A stretch of 64,000 nt of DNA from an uncultured Prevotella sp. (GTDB taxonomy: Bacteria > Bacteroidota > Bacteroidia > Bacteroidales > Bacteroidaceae). Below are positions 16,361 to 25,732 of the stretch, one piece after another. Location: NCBI GenBank assembly GCA_900322035.1, contig ONYL01000005.1:1-64000 (forward strand), given 5' to 3'. The notes beneath the pieces are model-generated. The model did not search any database, was not told where the DNA came from, and saw only the letters and a list, made by a program, of their open reading frames with translations. The position numbers and the translations under genes were made by a program. The stretch's first letter is position 1; each line of letters opens with the position of its first letter.

Positions 16361-19300
16361 TTATCTCACGATGACGCGCAGCGTGGCGTTGCCGCCTCTG
16401 ACGAGGTAGATGCCCGGGGCTGCGGCCACATGGGCGTTCTCAGCGTTGAGGCTGCCGGCCACCAATTGTCCGCCTATGGTGTAGACGCTCACCTCCAGCC
16501 GCTCGGGGTTGGTGATGTCGATGCCATTGTGGCCTCCCTTGGCCTGCAGCGGCCCTGCGGTTGTGGCGGCGATGGCGTTCACCACGCGTGCCTCGTTGCT
16601 CATGGCCGACTCGCCCTCGTCGTAGACCACCGTCACCGTGTAGGTGTCTTCCTTGCCGGCGGAGTTGTCGGCGAAGGCGGTCTGGGTGGAGCTGGTGGAG
16701 CCAATCTTCACTCCGTTGCGGTAGACGTTGTAGCCCGTGAGGTTGACATGGCCCTTATGGTAGCTCACGTCGTCGATGAACAGGGCGAACTTGTCCTCGC
16801 TCACGCAGCGGATGGCGAAGTATTTCGTGCCCTCGGGAACGACGGCGGCAAACTCATACCATTTGTCGGCGGCCACGTCGTAGGAGGCGATCTTCGTGAA
16901 GTCGGCTGCCTCCTTGCCCGATGTGGAGTAGAGCAGCTCAAACGACTCGGGCGAGTAGCCGGTCGAGGCGGCCTTGGCCCAGAGGCTGATGGTTTGCCTG
17001 TTGCCCTCGAGCTCGGGCGATATGAGCCAGTCGTCGTTGGCCACCTTGGCGTTCTCGTCGTTGCTGTAGGCGGCGAAACTGGCCATGTAGATGTTGCCTG
17101 AGTGGGGCTTGTAGCGGTTGACGGCCGTCACGCCGAGGTCGGCGGGGTCGAAGGCGATGTAGGCTTGCCGCTTGCCCATGTTGTTCCAGCTGAGTCCCTC
17201 GATGCCGATGGTGCGCAGGGTGTCGACGTCGAGGAGCGTCCAGCCGTTCTGCTCGGCGTCGATGCTCCAGGGTGTGAACGTCTCGAAGTCCTCGGTGAAC
17301 GACTTGGCGTCGCTCTCGGGCTTCTCCCATTGCAGCAGGGTGGTCGAGGCTATCTCGGAGGCCGTGAGTGTGGTCACCACAGGCAGCTCGGGCTCCTTGA
17401 TGTTCACCTTCACGGTGGCGGCCTTGTTGTCGCTCTCGTCGAGGTCGAGGTCGCTCGCCACCTGTGCGCCGAGTTCCACCTGTCCGCTGTTTTCAATCTT
17501 CGGCACGAAGGTCAGCGTATAGGTGCTGTCGGCAAAGGAGGCCAGTGTGCCGCCGTCGATGCTTCCCACCACCTTGTCGGCGATGGTGAGCTCCACCTTG
17601 AAGTTGCGCTCCGTCTCTCGGCCGATGTTGCGCACCCTCACCGTTGCCTTCATGGGCTTGCCCACGGTTCCGGTGAGGTCGGGGTTGAGATCCTTGGCCA
17701 TGAGGTTGTGGGCCTTCACGTCGAGAAGCTCAATCTTGTCGAAGCTCACGCGGGAGAAGGTCTCGTCGTTACACTCGCCCAAGAACTTCAGCACCACGAA
17801 GTCGTTGGCTGCGAAGGGCTTCATGTCGACCGACTCTTCTATCCAGCGGCGCTCTCCGGTGAGCGTGCTGTAGTCGATGGTCTTCACGGGATGCAGCTCG
17901 TTGTCGGGGGTCATCACGTTGAGCGTCAGCTTGTAGTTGGAGCCGGGTTGTCCGCTGTGGCTGAAGTGCAATACTGGGTTTTCCGCGCCGTCGATGGCTA
18001 TCTTGCCCGAGTTGAGCGAAGCCACCTCATTGGGCGTCTCTGGAGTCCAGTCGGCGGAGCCTATGTATTCGTCGGCGGAGTTGTAACCGTTGCTGGTGAC
18101 GAAGGCGTGCTCCGTTTCCGACCACCACAGTTCGTTGTCGAGTCGTCCCTTGGTGAACGATTCCATAAAGGGCAACTTGTAAGGCTGACCAGTAATGACC
18201 ACGTTCGACACAGCGTAGTCGCTCTCGCCGAGCTCGGAGTTGGCGGTCACGCCAAAGAACTGCAGGTCTTGGCTGCCACTCATGCTCACTGCGGGTTGAT
18301 AGGAGAATCCGTTGATGTATTGCTGCTCCGGCACGAAGGTGAGCGAGCTGAGGTCGAGCTTATACACATTGTAGGTGAGTGAAGCAACGTCTACATATCC
18401 GCCATGGAGTCCTTTCTGCGGTGATTGGCTCCAGGTCAGTGTGGCCTTGCTGTTGTCGGCCGTGGCCTTCACCTCTGTGGGGGGCAGGGGCGTGTCGATG
18501 CCTACATACACGGGACTCACATAGGGCTCCCCGGCATCCTCTCCGGCGTAGGCCGTGACGGTGTAGATATTGAATCCGTTGAGAGCCTCAGAATCGGTGA
18601 ATGTGAGTTCCTGTCCGGGAGCCACGTTGTCGAAGGTCTTGATGAGGTGGTCGCCTTCCGCCTGGCGGTAGATTTCAATGCGGGATATGCTGTTGAGCGC
18701 GTTGCCGTCGATGTCGGTCGTGGGTGCGTTGAAGACCAGCGTGGCCTCGCCGTATCCTTCCGGGTCGATGGTGATTCTCATGTTGGTGACGCTGTCGGGG
18801 GCCGAGAGCTTCGGGCCGGCCGTCACGCTGATGCTGTCGAGATAGGTGCGGTAGGAGTTGAGGGTAGTCAGGTCGTGGAAGCCGAAGTGATAGTTGCCGT
18901 CGGAGGCCACCTTCACAGAGGCGTTGAAGCGTTGGAAGTTGCTCGATGCCAGCGTGGTGATAGGCACCACCTCTGTGTAGTTGTCCACATCGAGGCCGCG
19001 GCCGAAACTGGCGCCGAGCATCTGGGGATATTCCTCCATGCCGCGCCGGGCCACGTAGGAGAGGTTGTACTTGCGGCCTCCTTCAAGCTTCAGCTCTGGG
19101 GTGAGCAGCCAGTCGTCGTTACCCTGCGTAGAGGTGAACGAGCAGTAGGCGCACTGATAGTTGGACGAGTATTTCCAAAGGATGCCGTCTTGGTTCTTGT
19201 CGATGACGGTGAACAGGTCGAAGTCGGCACTGTTGTCGAAGTTCTCTATATAAGGTACGGTGAAGGCATCACCCACCAGCACTTTGTTTGAAGTGGCCGT

Positions 19301-20872
19301 GGTTCCGGTCAGACCTTCGTGGATGGGAGTCACGGTGTAGTAGTACGACGTGAGCTTCTGTCTGTCGAGAGTCTCCTCGAATTTCTGCTTCTTCAGTCCT
19401 GTCGCCACTTTCACGCCTCCTGGGTATCTCACAACGTTGTAGGTCACCTTGGGTGCGCTCACGTAGCCATCGTGCTGGCCTGCCGTGGGGGCACGCCATG
19501 TGAGCGTGGACTTCATGGTGGCGGAGTCGATGCTCAGTTTCAGTGAGCTGACTGCTTTGGGATAGTCGGGACCGGCCCAGAAATAGAGGCGCGCGGTGGG
19601 GCTTGTGCCCTTGTCGTTGCTTACGTTGACGTTGACCACCGCCTCGCCCTGTTTCACGGTGGCATCTGCCGTCACTTCCTCACCCGGAGCGCACTGGCCG
19701 TTGGCCACCACGCTTCCGTTGGCCTTCACCTCGTAATTGAGCTGTCCCTCCAGCGGGTCGCCTCCGTAGGTCAGAAGGGGAGCCTTGAAGCTCACCTCGC
19801 CCGTGAGCGCGCCTTTGGGGAAGTTGGCCTTGAGCCCATCGGCTTTGGCTGGGGCGGCGTTGTCGGTCTGGGGCTCCACCACGGTGAGGCAGCACACTTC
19901 CTCATTGTCGGGGAAGTTGGCTATCTTGGTCACCTTAGCCGTGAGTGTGTCCACTTGGTAGAGGGCTGAGTTGGAGTTTTGGAATGAGGCTGCCCAGTAG
20001 AGCTTGTCGGTGCGTTTGTCGAACGTGGCGCTCTGCACATAATAGGGCGAGAGTCCGGTATTGCCCACCACGGTCACCTTGCCCGTGTACTTGTCCACCC
20101 GGCACAGGTCGCCGTCGATGCTGATAGCGTAGACGTTGCCCTTGCTATTGACTGCGATAGTGACGAGCAGCTTGTCGAGGTCCGCGATCTTGTGCTGCTC
20201 CAAGTTGTCGTAGTCTATCCATCCAAACTCATAGCCTATATAGCTGTCGTTGTAGAAGCAGCCGTAGACGCGCCCCGTGGTGCGGTCGAGGTCGGTGTCG
20301 AAGGCATACATCTCCGGCTGGTCGGTCACGTCCTCGTAGCGCAACTGTTCCCAGGTGTTGGTGTCGTACTCGTAGAAGGAGCCGGCCACCATCACCGTGG
20401 CGTCGAAATAGGTGATGAAGCGGAACACGCCGTCGTGGATCACGCCACCGCCGTTGGCATTGAAGTGAGGGTCGGCTTTGACGTGCTGCAGCTTCATTCT
20501 TGTGGAGTCGGTGAACTGGGCCACGTAGTAGGGGTCGTCGTCTACGGCTCCAAACTCCTGCCACGAGTTGGCGAATACCACCACACCCATGAACTGCACT
20601 CCGTCTGGGGTGGTCAGCAGCGGTTGCCGCTTGGTGTTGTTGGGCACCATACGGCTGAGTGGGGAGTGCTTCACGTCGCTCTGCAGTCTCTTCAGCGGGC
20701 GCGGTCCGAACAGCGGCCGCTTGCTTTGCTGCGCTGTCGGTGTGCCGTCGGCCTTTACGCGGATGCCGTTGTCGTTGACGCTGTAACGTCCCTGGGCCAG
20801 CGAGGCCAGCGAGAGGCATAGCATCACCACGGCGGCCTGGATGGCCTTGAGGGTTGTTGACTTGCTCTTCAT
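16361..20872 (-). CDS. Very large T9SS-secreted protein with propeller-like, Fn3-like and cleaved-adhesin domains
   Basis: This 1503-residue protein has a signal peptide (1-26, ending SLASLAQG). Residues 90-340 repeat short strands with SKGNVYAISIDGDLCRVDKYTG and DKLYWAASF, as in a beta-propeller. Fn3-like segments follow (SSLKLSIDSATMKSTLTWRAP, TEVKATADNSKATLTWSQSP). Cleaved-adhesin jelly rolls follow (PYIENFDNSADF...NDDWLLTPEL, and FTEDFETFTPWSID...NDDWLISPEL). A CARDB-like domain (DLNPDLTGTVGKPMKATVRV) lies between them. The C terminus (VYTIGGQLVAG...PGIYLVRGGNATLRVIVR) is a T9SS tail. Cleaved-adhesin domains are known from gingipains, but no peptidase domain is present. It is the middle gene of the operon. 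A surface-binding role is inferred. Confidence 0.85.
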   Translation of the reverse strand: MKSKSTTLKAIQAAVVMLCLSLASLAQGRYSVNDNGIRVKADGTPTAQQSKRPLFGPRPLKRLQSDVKHSPLSRMVPNNTKRQPLLTTPDGVQFMGVVVFANSWQEFGAVDDDPYYVAQFTDSTRMKLQHVKADPHFNANGGGVIHDGVFRFITYFDATVMVAGSFYEYDTNTWEQLRYEDVTDQPEMYAFDTDLDRTTGRVYGCFYNDSYIGYEFGWIDYDNLEQHKIADLDKLLVTIAVNSKGNVYAISIDGDLCRVDKYTGKVTVVGNTGLSPYYVQSATFDKRTDKLYWAASFQNSNSALYQVDTLTAKVTKIANFPDNEEVCCLTVVEPQTDNAAPAKADGLKANFPKGALTGEVSFKAPLLTYGGDPLEGQLNYEVKANGSVVANGQCAPGEEVTADATVKQGEAVVNVNVSNDKGTSPTARLYFWAGPDYPKAVSSLKLSIDSATMKSTLTWRAPTAGQHDGYVSAPKVTYNVVRYPGGVKVATGLKKQKFEETLDRQKLTSYYYTVTPIHEGLTGTTATSNKVLVGDAFTVPYIENFDNSADFDLFTVIDKNQDGILWKYSSNYQCAYCSFTSTQGNDDWLLTPELKLEGGRKYNLSYVARRGMEEYPQMLGASFGRGLDVDNYTEVVPITTLASSNFQRFNASVKVASDGNYHFGFHDLTTLNSYRTYLDSISVTAGPKLSAPDSVTNMRITIDPEGYGEATLVFNAPTTDIDGNALNSISRIEIYRQAEGDHLIKTFDNVAPGQELTFTDSEALNGFNIYTVTAYAGEDAGEPYVSPVYVGIDTPLPPTEVKATADNSKATLTWSQSPQKGLHGGYVDVASLTYNVYKLDLSSLTFVPEQQYINGFSYQPAVSMSGSQDLQFFGVTANSELGESDYAVSNVVITGQPYKLPFMESFTKGRLDNELWWSETEHAFVTSNGYNSADEYIGSADWTPETPNEVASLNSGKIAIDGAENPVLHFSHSGQPGSNYKLTLNVMTPDNELHPVKTIDYSTLTGERRWIEESVDMKPFAANDFVVLKFLGECNDETFSRVSFDKIELLDVKAHNLMAKDLNPDLTGTVGKPMKATVRVRNIGRETERNFKVELTIADKVVGSIDGGTLASFADSTYTLTFVPKIENSGQVELGAQVASDLDLDESDNKAATVKVNIKEPELPVVTTLTASEIASTTLLQWEKPESDAKSFTEDFETFTPWSIDAEQNGWTLLDVDTLRTIGIEGLSWNNMGKRQAYIAFDPADLGVTAVNRYKPHSGNIYMASFAAYSNDENAKVANDDWLISPELEGNRQTISLWAKAASTGYSPESFELLYSTSGKEAADFTKIASYDVAADKWYEFAAVVPEGTKYFAIRCVSEDKFALFIDDVSYHKGHVNLTGYNVYRNGVKIGSTSSTQTAFADNSAGKEDTYTVTVVYDEGESAMSNEARVVNAIAATTAGPLQAKGGHNGIDITNPERLEVSVYTIGGQLVAGSLNAENAHVAAAPGIYLVRGGNATLRVIVR

Positions 20873-20901
20873 ATAGCTATGTTTTTCGTTGTTTTACTTT
20901 T

Positions 20902-22752
20902 CTATTTGATGATTTTGCGGGATGTGGTGTGGCCGTCGCTGTAGACGGTGCGCTCGATGTAGACTCCTGGTGCGGGATTGGCTCCGGCCTTGGTGCCATT
21001 GAGGTTGTAGAGATCCTTGCGGGCCACTCCGGATCCGGTTCCAGTGGCCGCGGGGTGGGCGATACCTGTCACGGCACTGAAGTCTATGCTCTCCACATTG
21101 AGGATGCCGCAGCCTGTGGGCGACGACGACTTGGTGTTTACAAAGGCGATGATGTGTATGTTGTCCTTCTTCCAGTTGCGGTAAGCCTCGTCCCACGAGC
21201 CCATCCTGATTTTCTTGAAGTAGTGGGAGTTAAGCCCCATAGCCACCTGGTAGCTGAAGCGGTTGCCGTTCATGGTTACCGGCACGCCCCATACATTGTT
21301 GAGCGCGCGCGACACGTGCTGATGCACGAAGCCTTCGCCATAGCCCGCCTGGTTATGTGCGTCGATGTTGTCCTCGGTCAGCATCACCGTGACGTTGAGC
21401 CCCAGCGCGGCCGAGCTGTTGCAGATGCCCTCCACGCTGACCACCACCGTGGTGTCGTTGTCGCCATAGCGGGCGGTGAGCGAGGTGATAGTGGCGTTTG
21501 CGGGTAGGGTCAAGGCATAGTCGAGCAAGCTCTGAATCTCGGCGCTTGAGCTGGGCAGGGCCACGGGCGTGTCGTTGCCAGTGTTGCTCGTGAACCAGGG
21601 CTGGCGGTTGTACATCAGGGCGGGGGCGTAGGTGCCCTTGTCGTTGTAGAGCATGGCGTAGCTGTAGATGTCGGTGGGGGTCAGCGTGCCGTCCACCACG
21701 CTCTGCTGCAGGGTGAGCCAGTCGTCGTAGTACATCTCATGATGGGCGGCGGCGAACACCTGGCCCTGATACTTGTCGAGGTCCAGCACATCGCGCAGAT
21801 AGCCGGCCACGCGCGGGCAATTGGGGCAGTTCTCGGTGGTGAACTCTTCAATCAGCAGGTTCTGCTTGAATGCGATGGCCGTCGAGGCTTGGTTGTTGCT
21901 CTTGTCGTTGTCGTCATAGTCGTCCAAGGAGCTGATGGTGGCTGTTATCAGGTTGGAGCCATCGATGGTTGTGGCGTCGGGCATGGTCTCATAGCTGATC
22001 TCAATGCTCTCTCCCGGCTTCACGCATTGGCTGATATGGTTGATCGAAGGTTGCTCCATACCGCTTATTTGCGTTTGGATAGTGAAGCCCTCCACTTGGC
22101 GCGTGGCGTTGTTGTACACCTTGGCCGTCATGTTCAGCTTGCCCGTCTTGGGATTATAGATACCCACGGGGGCCGAGAGGGCGAGGTCGTATTCGGGCAG
22201 GTTGTCACCGGCCACTACGGCCTCCACGCTCAGACAACCGTATTTGTAGCGGTCATACCATTTTCCGGTTCCGTTCTCGTCGAGATAGCAGGCATTGCGT
22301 GTGGCGCTGCCCACCACGGAGATGGCGCTCGTGGAGCCGCGCTGCTTGTAGCTGAAGCCGACGAAGAACTCATCCCCGGTGGAGATGTCGATGGGAACGT
22401 TGAGCATCACGCTGTTCCATCCCTTGGCGATGCGAGGCTGGTCGCGCGCCGTGATGATACCCTCGGCGAGGTTCTCGCCCGTGGCTGTGGTGCGCACCCA
22501 TACTTGGAGCGTGTCGATGTTGACGCGGGAGCAGAGTCCCACTCTCACGCCCACAATCTTGTTGTCGACAAAGGGGCTCAGCGTGACAGATGTGAGACGG
22601 ATGGCACCCGAGATCCATTTCTTGCCTTGGGCGGTAGTCCGGCCCTTGGCCGCAATCTGTCCTTTGCAGTAGCCCAACGTGAGGGTGTCTGTCTGGGCTC
22701 GCGATGGAAGCGCGGCCAGCAATACGGTTAGAATAAGTAATAATTTCCTCAT
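20902..22752 (-). CDS. T9SS-secreted Omp28-like protein with thioredoxin-like CxxC domain
   Basis: This 616-residue protein starts at ATG 22752, where a good signal peptide begins (MRKLLLILTVLLAALPSRAQ). An in-frame upstream Met at 22803 would put 17 polar residues before it. Residues 20-185 form a beta-rich domain, followed by a CARDB-like segment. About residue 300 EEFTTENCPNCPRVAGYL matches the CxxC region of Omp28-related proteins, which have a thioredoxin-like fold. The C terminus (LYNLNGTKAG...APGVYIERTVYSDGHTTSRK) is a T9SS tail. It is the first gene of the cargo operon, 29 bases before the next. A surface protein with possible thiol chemistry is inferred; ligand binding is unknown. 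Confidence 0.85.
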   Translation of the reverse strand: MRKLLLILTVLLAALPSRAQTDTLTLGYCKGQIAAKGRTTAQGKKWISGAIRLTSVTLSPFVDNKIVGVRVGLCSRVNIDTLQVWVRTTATGENLAEGIITARDQPRIAKGWNSVMLNVPIDISTGDEFFVGFSYKQRGSTSAISVVGSATRNACYLDENGTGKWYDRYKYGCLSVEAVVAGDNLPEYDLALSAPVGIYNPKTGKLNMTAKVYNNATRQVEGFTIQTQISGMEQPSINHISQCVKPGESIEISYETMPDATTIDGSNLITATISSLDDYDDNDKSNNQASTAIAFKQNLLIEEFTTENCPNCPRVAGYLRDVLDLDKYQGQVFAAAHHEMYYDDWLTLQQSVVDGTLTPTDIYSYAMLYNDKGTYAPALMYNRQPWFTSNTGNDTPVALPSSSAEIQSLLDYALTLPANATITSLTARYGDNDTTVVVSVEGICNSSAALGLNVTVMLTEDNIDAHNQAGYGEGFVHQHVSRALNNVWGVPVTMNGNRFSYQVAMGLNSHYFKKIRMGSWDEAYRNWKKDNIHIIAFVNTKSSSPTGCGILNVESIDFSAVTGIAHPAATGTGSGVARKDLYNLNGTKAGANPAPGVYIERTVYSDGHTTSRKIIK

Positions 22753-22891
22753 AACGGAATCTTTTGAAAATGGTAAATTATGTGAGTTTACTCGAAAAGT
22801 CATTCCCTGATGGCCTTTGTCGTTTTTTTGTCAAGGCAGGGCCGTCTTCCAAATTGTCCCGCATGCATTGTTAGGTTGGCTTGTGTCTCCG

Positions 22892-22899
22892 CAAATTTA
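22892..22899 (-). promoter_or_regulatory. -7 box for the T9SS cargo operon
   Basis: On the minus strand this reads TAAATTTG. A start nearby gives a leader of about 135 bases before ATG 22752, long for this window and possibly a site of control. Confidence 0.6.
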
Positions 22900-22993
22900 A
22901 GAAAGATATCACAAAAATCGCACAATAAGAGCGGCTTTTTTGTTCTAAATTGTCACTTTGTTATTTTAAAAAGTCACACAATGGCTTTTTTAC

Positions 22994-23163
22994 AATTCAT
23001 AATTCATTATTGCCATGCGGAGCAAGGGAAATGCATTGTATAATTCATAATTGCCATGTGGAACAAGGGTAATGCATTGAAAGGGGGGCGCGCGAGCCAA
23101 AAAATTATGCATTATTCATTGAAAATGTTCGCGTGAGCCAAAATTATGAATTATGAATTATCG
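22994..23163. repeat. Paired direct repeats in the intergenic region
   Basis: Two near-identical blocks (ATTGCCATGYGGARCAAGGG and ATGCATTG, at about 23009-23038 and 23049-23079) are followed by two copies of a second block (CGYGAGCCAAAA, at about 23092 and 23132). AATTCATAATT-type words separate them. The layout is A-A-B-B. It ends at the regulator gene's stop and has no coding potential of its own. Confidence 0.65.
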
Positions 23164-24890
23164 TGTTGGTCCTTGCTAATGGCCTTCTTGTATTCGGAGG
23201 GTGTCATGCCGAAGCGTTGGGAAAAGAGGGTGTAGAAAGTGCTTGCCGAGGTGAAGCCGCACTCGGCGGATATGGCGTCGATGGTGTAGTTGGTATGCTG
23301 TTTGAGCATTCCCACGGCATAGTCGAGCCGTAGGTCGTTGATGAATTTGCTGTAGGTGGTGTTGGCGTAGATGCGGAAGAGTTTGGCGAACTTGTTTTTT
23401 GGCACCTTGGCCTTTTCGAGCAGCACCTCGCGCGAGAGGTCACGGTCCAGATAGAGCCTCTCGTCGATGATGGTTTGGCGCAGCCGCTCGAATAGCCTCT
23501 CCTCGGAATCCTCTTCCGTGGCTGGAGCCTTGTCGGGAGTGAGTGTTGACGCGGGTGGCTCCTCCCGCTTCCGGCTCATGTCGATGTAGTGGGCCATCCA
23601 CTGGTTCTTCTTCGCTATTACGCGGGCGTTGCGTCGCTCGCGCCAGGCGATGAATGACAACGCCAACATGGCGGCCAAGGCCGTACCCACAATCCATTCT
23701 ATCTTTAGCCGCGCCATGCTGCGCTCCATTTCCAGTCGCTCGCGATTGGTCTCGTAGTTGGTCGTCAGCTCGTCGATGGCGCTCTGCTCCTCGGCCGTCT
23801 GCTGCCGCTGCCTGATGGAGTCGAGGCGTAGGTAGGCCTTGGCTGCCTCGCGATAGTTGGCCTTGTGCATGTAGGCGTCTCCCATCGACTTGAACACATA
23901 GCAGAGGTCGGCCGAGGCATCGTAGCCCGACTTGCGCAGGTTCTCGAACCGCTGGGCAGAGAGGCTGATGATATCGTCGTAGAGGTGGTTGTCGGTGAGG
24001 TAGGGCATGATGCACTTGAAGTCGAACTCCATCACGTCGCTCGCTCTCATGAAGTCGGCGTAGCTGTGGGCGGCCTCGGCCTTCATTCCCAATTTTGAGT
24101 AGACCACGGCCCGGTGGGCGTCGAGGTCGCGCTCCACGCTCCGCGCTATCGACGCATCGAAGCCGGCGCGCCTCATATGGGTATTGATAAATTGGGCAAG
24201 GCGGTCCAACTCGGCGCGTGCCGCCGGGTAGGCTCCGTCTTGTTGCAGCAGTTCGATGAGTGTGATGCGGTAGTAGTAAGTTTCGTTGACGCGCGACTTC
24301 ATCCCAGAGTGCTCCATGGCCTGAGCGGCCTTTCTGATCATTTGGCAGCCGATGGCCTTTCGCCCCATGTAGTGTTCCATCTTGCCCTTGTTGAAGAGGG
24401 CCACGGCCCTCATGGCGGTGTCGTTGGCCTGGTATGCCATCTGCTCCAGCTTCCTTTGGTAGTAGTCCATCTTCTGCAGGTTGTGGGTGCTGTCGTAGCA
24501 GAGCAGCACCATGCGGATGATTCTCATCTGCAATCCTGGGTCGCGTGCAGCCTCGTCGCTGTAGAGCACGCGCTTATAGAATTTCAGTGCCTCGAAGAAG
24601 TTGCCTTGGTTGAGGAAGAGGTCGCCTTCGATCTTGTCGGCGCGGTGGGTGTCGATGCGCTTCTCGCTGCGCAGCCGGTTGAGGGTGAGCAGGGCGCGGT
24701 TCATGTCGAAGAAGGAGTAGGAGTATATCTTCTCAATGGCCCGCTTGGTGGCGGGGTCGGTCGTGTCGGCCGACCGGCACACCGCGGGTAGCAGGAGCAG
24801 CAGTAGGGCGAGCGTGGCCCTGAGGCCGTACCGGCTGAGCCAGTGCCAAAGGAGCGTTGGGAGAGGATATTCTGTTGCTTGGTGAGTCAT
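23151..24890 (-). CDS. Membrane-anchored TPR/AraC-type transcriptional regulator
   Basis: This 579-residue protein has an N-terminal hydrophobic segment (about 22-40, LRATLALLLLLLPAVC). A helical TPR-like region (about 50-375: GDLFLNQGNFFEALKFYKRV, GDAYMHKANYREAAKAYLRL) follows. A second membrane segment (about 392-410, WIVGTALAAMLALSFIAW) comes next, and then a cytoplasmic C-terminal AraC-type HTH domain (about 490-570: TIDAISAECGF and SASTFYTLFSQRFGMTPSEYKKA). This topology puts the TPRs outside the cytoplasm and the DNA-binding domain inside, a one-component sensor common in Bacteroidetes. It lies upstream of the T9SS cargo operon in the same direction, so control of that operon is plausible. 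The ligand is unknown. Confidence 0.85.
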   Translation of the reverse strand: MTHQATEYPLPTLLWHWLSRYGLRATLALLLLLLPAVCRSADTTDPATKRAIEKIYSYSFFDMNRALLTLNRLRSEKRIDTHRADKIEGDLFLNQGNFFEALKFYKRVLYSDEAARDPGLQMRIIRMVLLCYDSTHNLQKMDYYQRKLEQMAYQANDTAMRAVALFNKGKMEHYMGRKAIGCQMIRKAAQAMEHSGMKSRVNETYYYRITLIELLQQDGAYPAARAELDRLAQFINTHMRRAGFDASIARSVERDLDAHRAVVYSKLGMKAEAAHSYADFMRASDVMEFDFKCIMPYLTDNHLYDDIISLSAQRFENLRKSGYDASADLCYVFKSMGDAYMHKANYREAAKAYLRLDSIRQRQQTAEEQSAIDELTTNYETNRERLEMERSMARLKIEWIVGTALAAMLALSFIAWRERRNARVIAKKNQWMAHYIDMSRKREEPPASTLTPDKAPATEEDSEERLFERLRQTIIDERLYLDRDLSREVLLEKAKVPKNKFAKLFRIYANTTYSKFINDLRLDYAVGMLKQHTNYTIDAISAECGFTSASTFYTLFSQRFGMTPSEYKKAISKDQHDNS

Positions 24891-24957
24891 CGATTGTAGG
24901 ATTTGTTGTGGTGGCCGTAGCTGTCAGGCGGAGGCCCTTCTACCTGCTTGCACACTG

Positions 24958-24965
24958 CAAAAATA
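24958..24965 (-). promoter_or_regulatory. -7 box for the AraC-type regulator
   Basis: On the minus strand this reads TATTTTTG, a TAnnTTTG match, about 68 bases before the start codon. Confidence 0.6.
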
Positions 24966-25297
24966 GTAATTTTTTCGGTCAACCTACCCATTGGACCTAA
25001 AAAAATCATTCATTTGCTGTTATTTCCTGCCATGCTCCCATCCGCTTCCCCGCCTCAGCGTCTCCGTATGAATGGAGTAGAATCAGTCTGGGCAGATTCA
25101 TGCTCTCATTGAAATCCTTGAGTCCCAAAGCATGCCCAAGGCATCATGCTCGGATTTATTTAGGTGTACGGCACTACGACGGTCTCTGTGGCGGACTCGG
25201 CCAAGGTGCCGCTGGCATGCCGTGCCTGTTTGGTTTAAAACTCCATGCCGGCGCCCTTTTCACCATGTACTAAATTTATAAAAACTTTTAAAGAACT
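24966..25297. other. Intergenic stretch without recognisable genes
   Basis: I see no convincing reading frame, RNA gene or repeat here. It separates the regulator from the mannitol-dehydrogenase remnant and may be older gene debris. Confidence 0.5.
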
Positions 25298-25649
25298 ATG
25301 GTAACAAAGGCTATCAACAATTATTCCTATGATCGCAACACCATCAAGGCAGGCATTCTCCACTTTGGTGTAGGCAATTTCCATCGTGACCATCTCAAAT
25401 TTATGACATCACGTCTGTTAGAAGATTCCCTTACAGCATGGATGGCGGATCTGCGGTGCCATGATTCTGCCGGGCGATGAGAAACACTACGAAGCACTGA
25501 AGGCTCAGAACGGCGAATATACACTGACCGTCTGCGGACGCGACGGCAATAACGAGGTGTATCGTCTGGGAGCACTCGTAGAACTGTATTGGGGATATGA
25601 GGACAAAGATGCTATCTTCAATAAAATGTCAATGCTGAAAATCAATTAG
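25298..25649 (+). pseudogene. Mannitol 2-dehydrogenase family remnant (frameshifted, truncated)
   Basis: Two frames encode the start of a polyol (mannitol/fructuronate) dehydrogenase. The first (25298 on) has the family's N-terminal Rossmann motif in KAGILHFGVGNFHRDHLK. The second (joined near 25445) continues GICGAMILPGDEKHYEAL, YTLTVCGRDG and ALVELYWGYEDKDAIFNKM. One frameshift separates them, and the frame stops after about 115 residues of a family normally near 500. The NAD-binding core and all catalytic residues are absent, so no function remains. Confidence 0.8.
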
Positions 25650-25732
25650 TTACATGAGATATACCTGCGATGTGGGTTAAGGCCGCGTACTCGGTGAGGG
25701 TGTGGGAGTGAACTGAAGTTGGTTGGCGTTTG

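Noticed and set aside
12242..18382. Long plus-strand open frames (for example 12242-13099, 14210-15160, 15221-16213, 17102-18382) opposite the T9SS operon.
   Set aside because: They lie antisense to two very large genes with signal peptides and T9SS tails. They are rich in Val, Gly, His and Arg and show no family features, as expected for shadow frames in GC-rich DNA.
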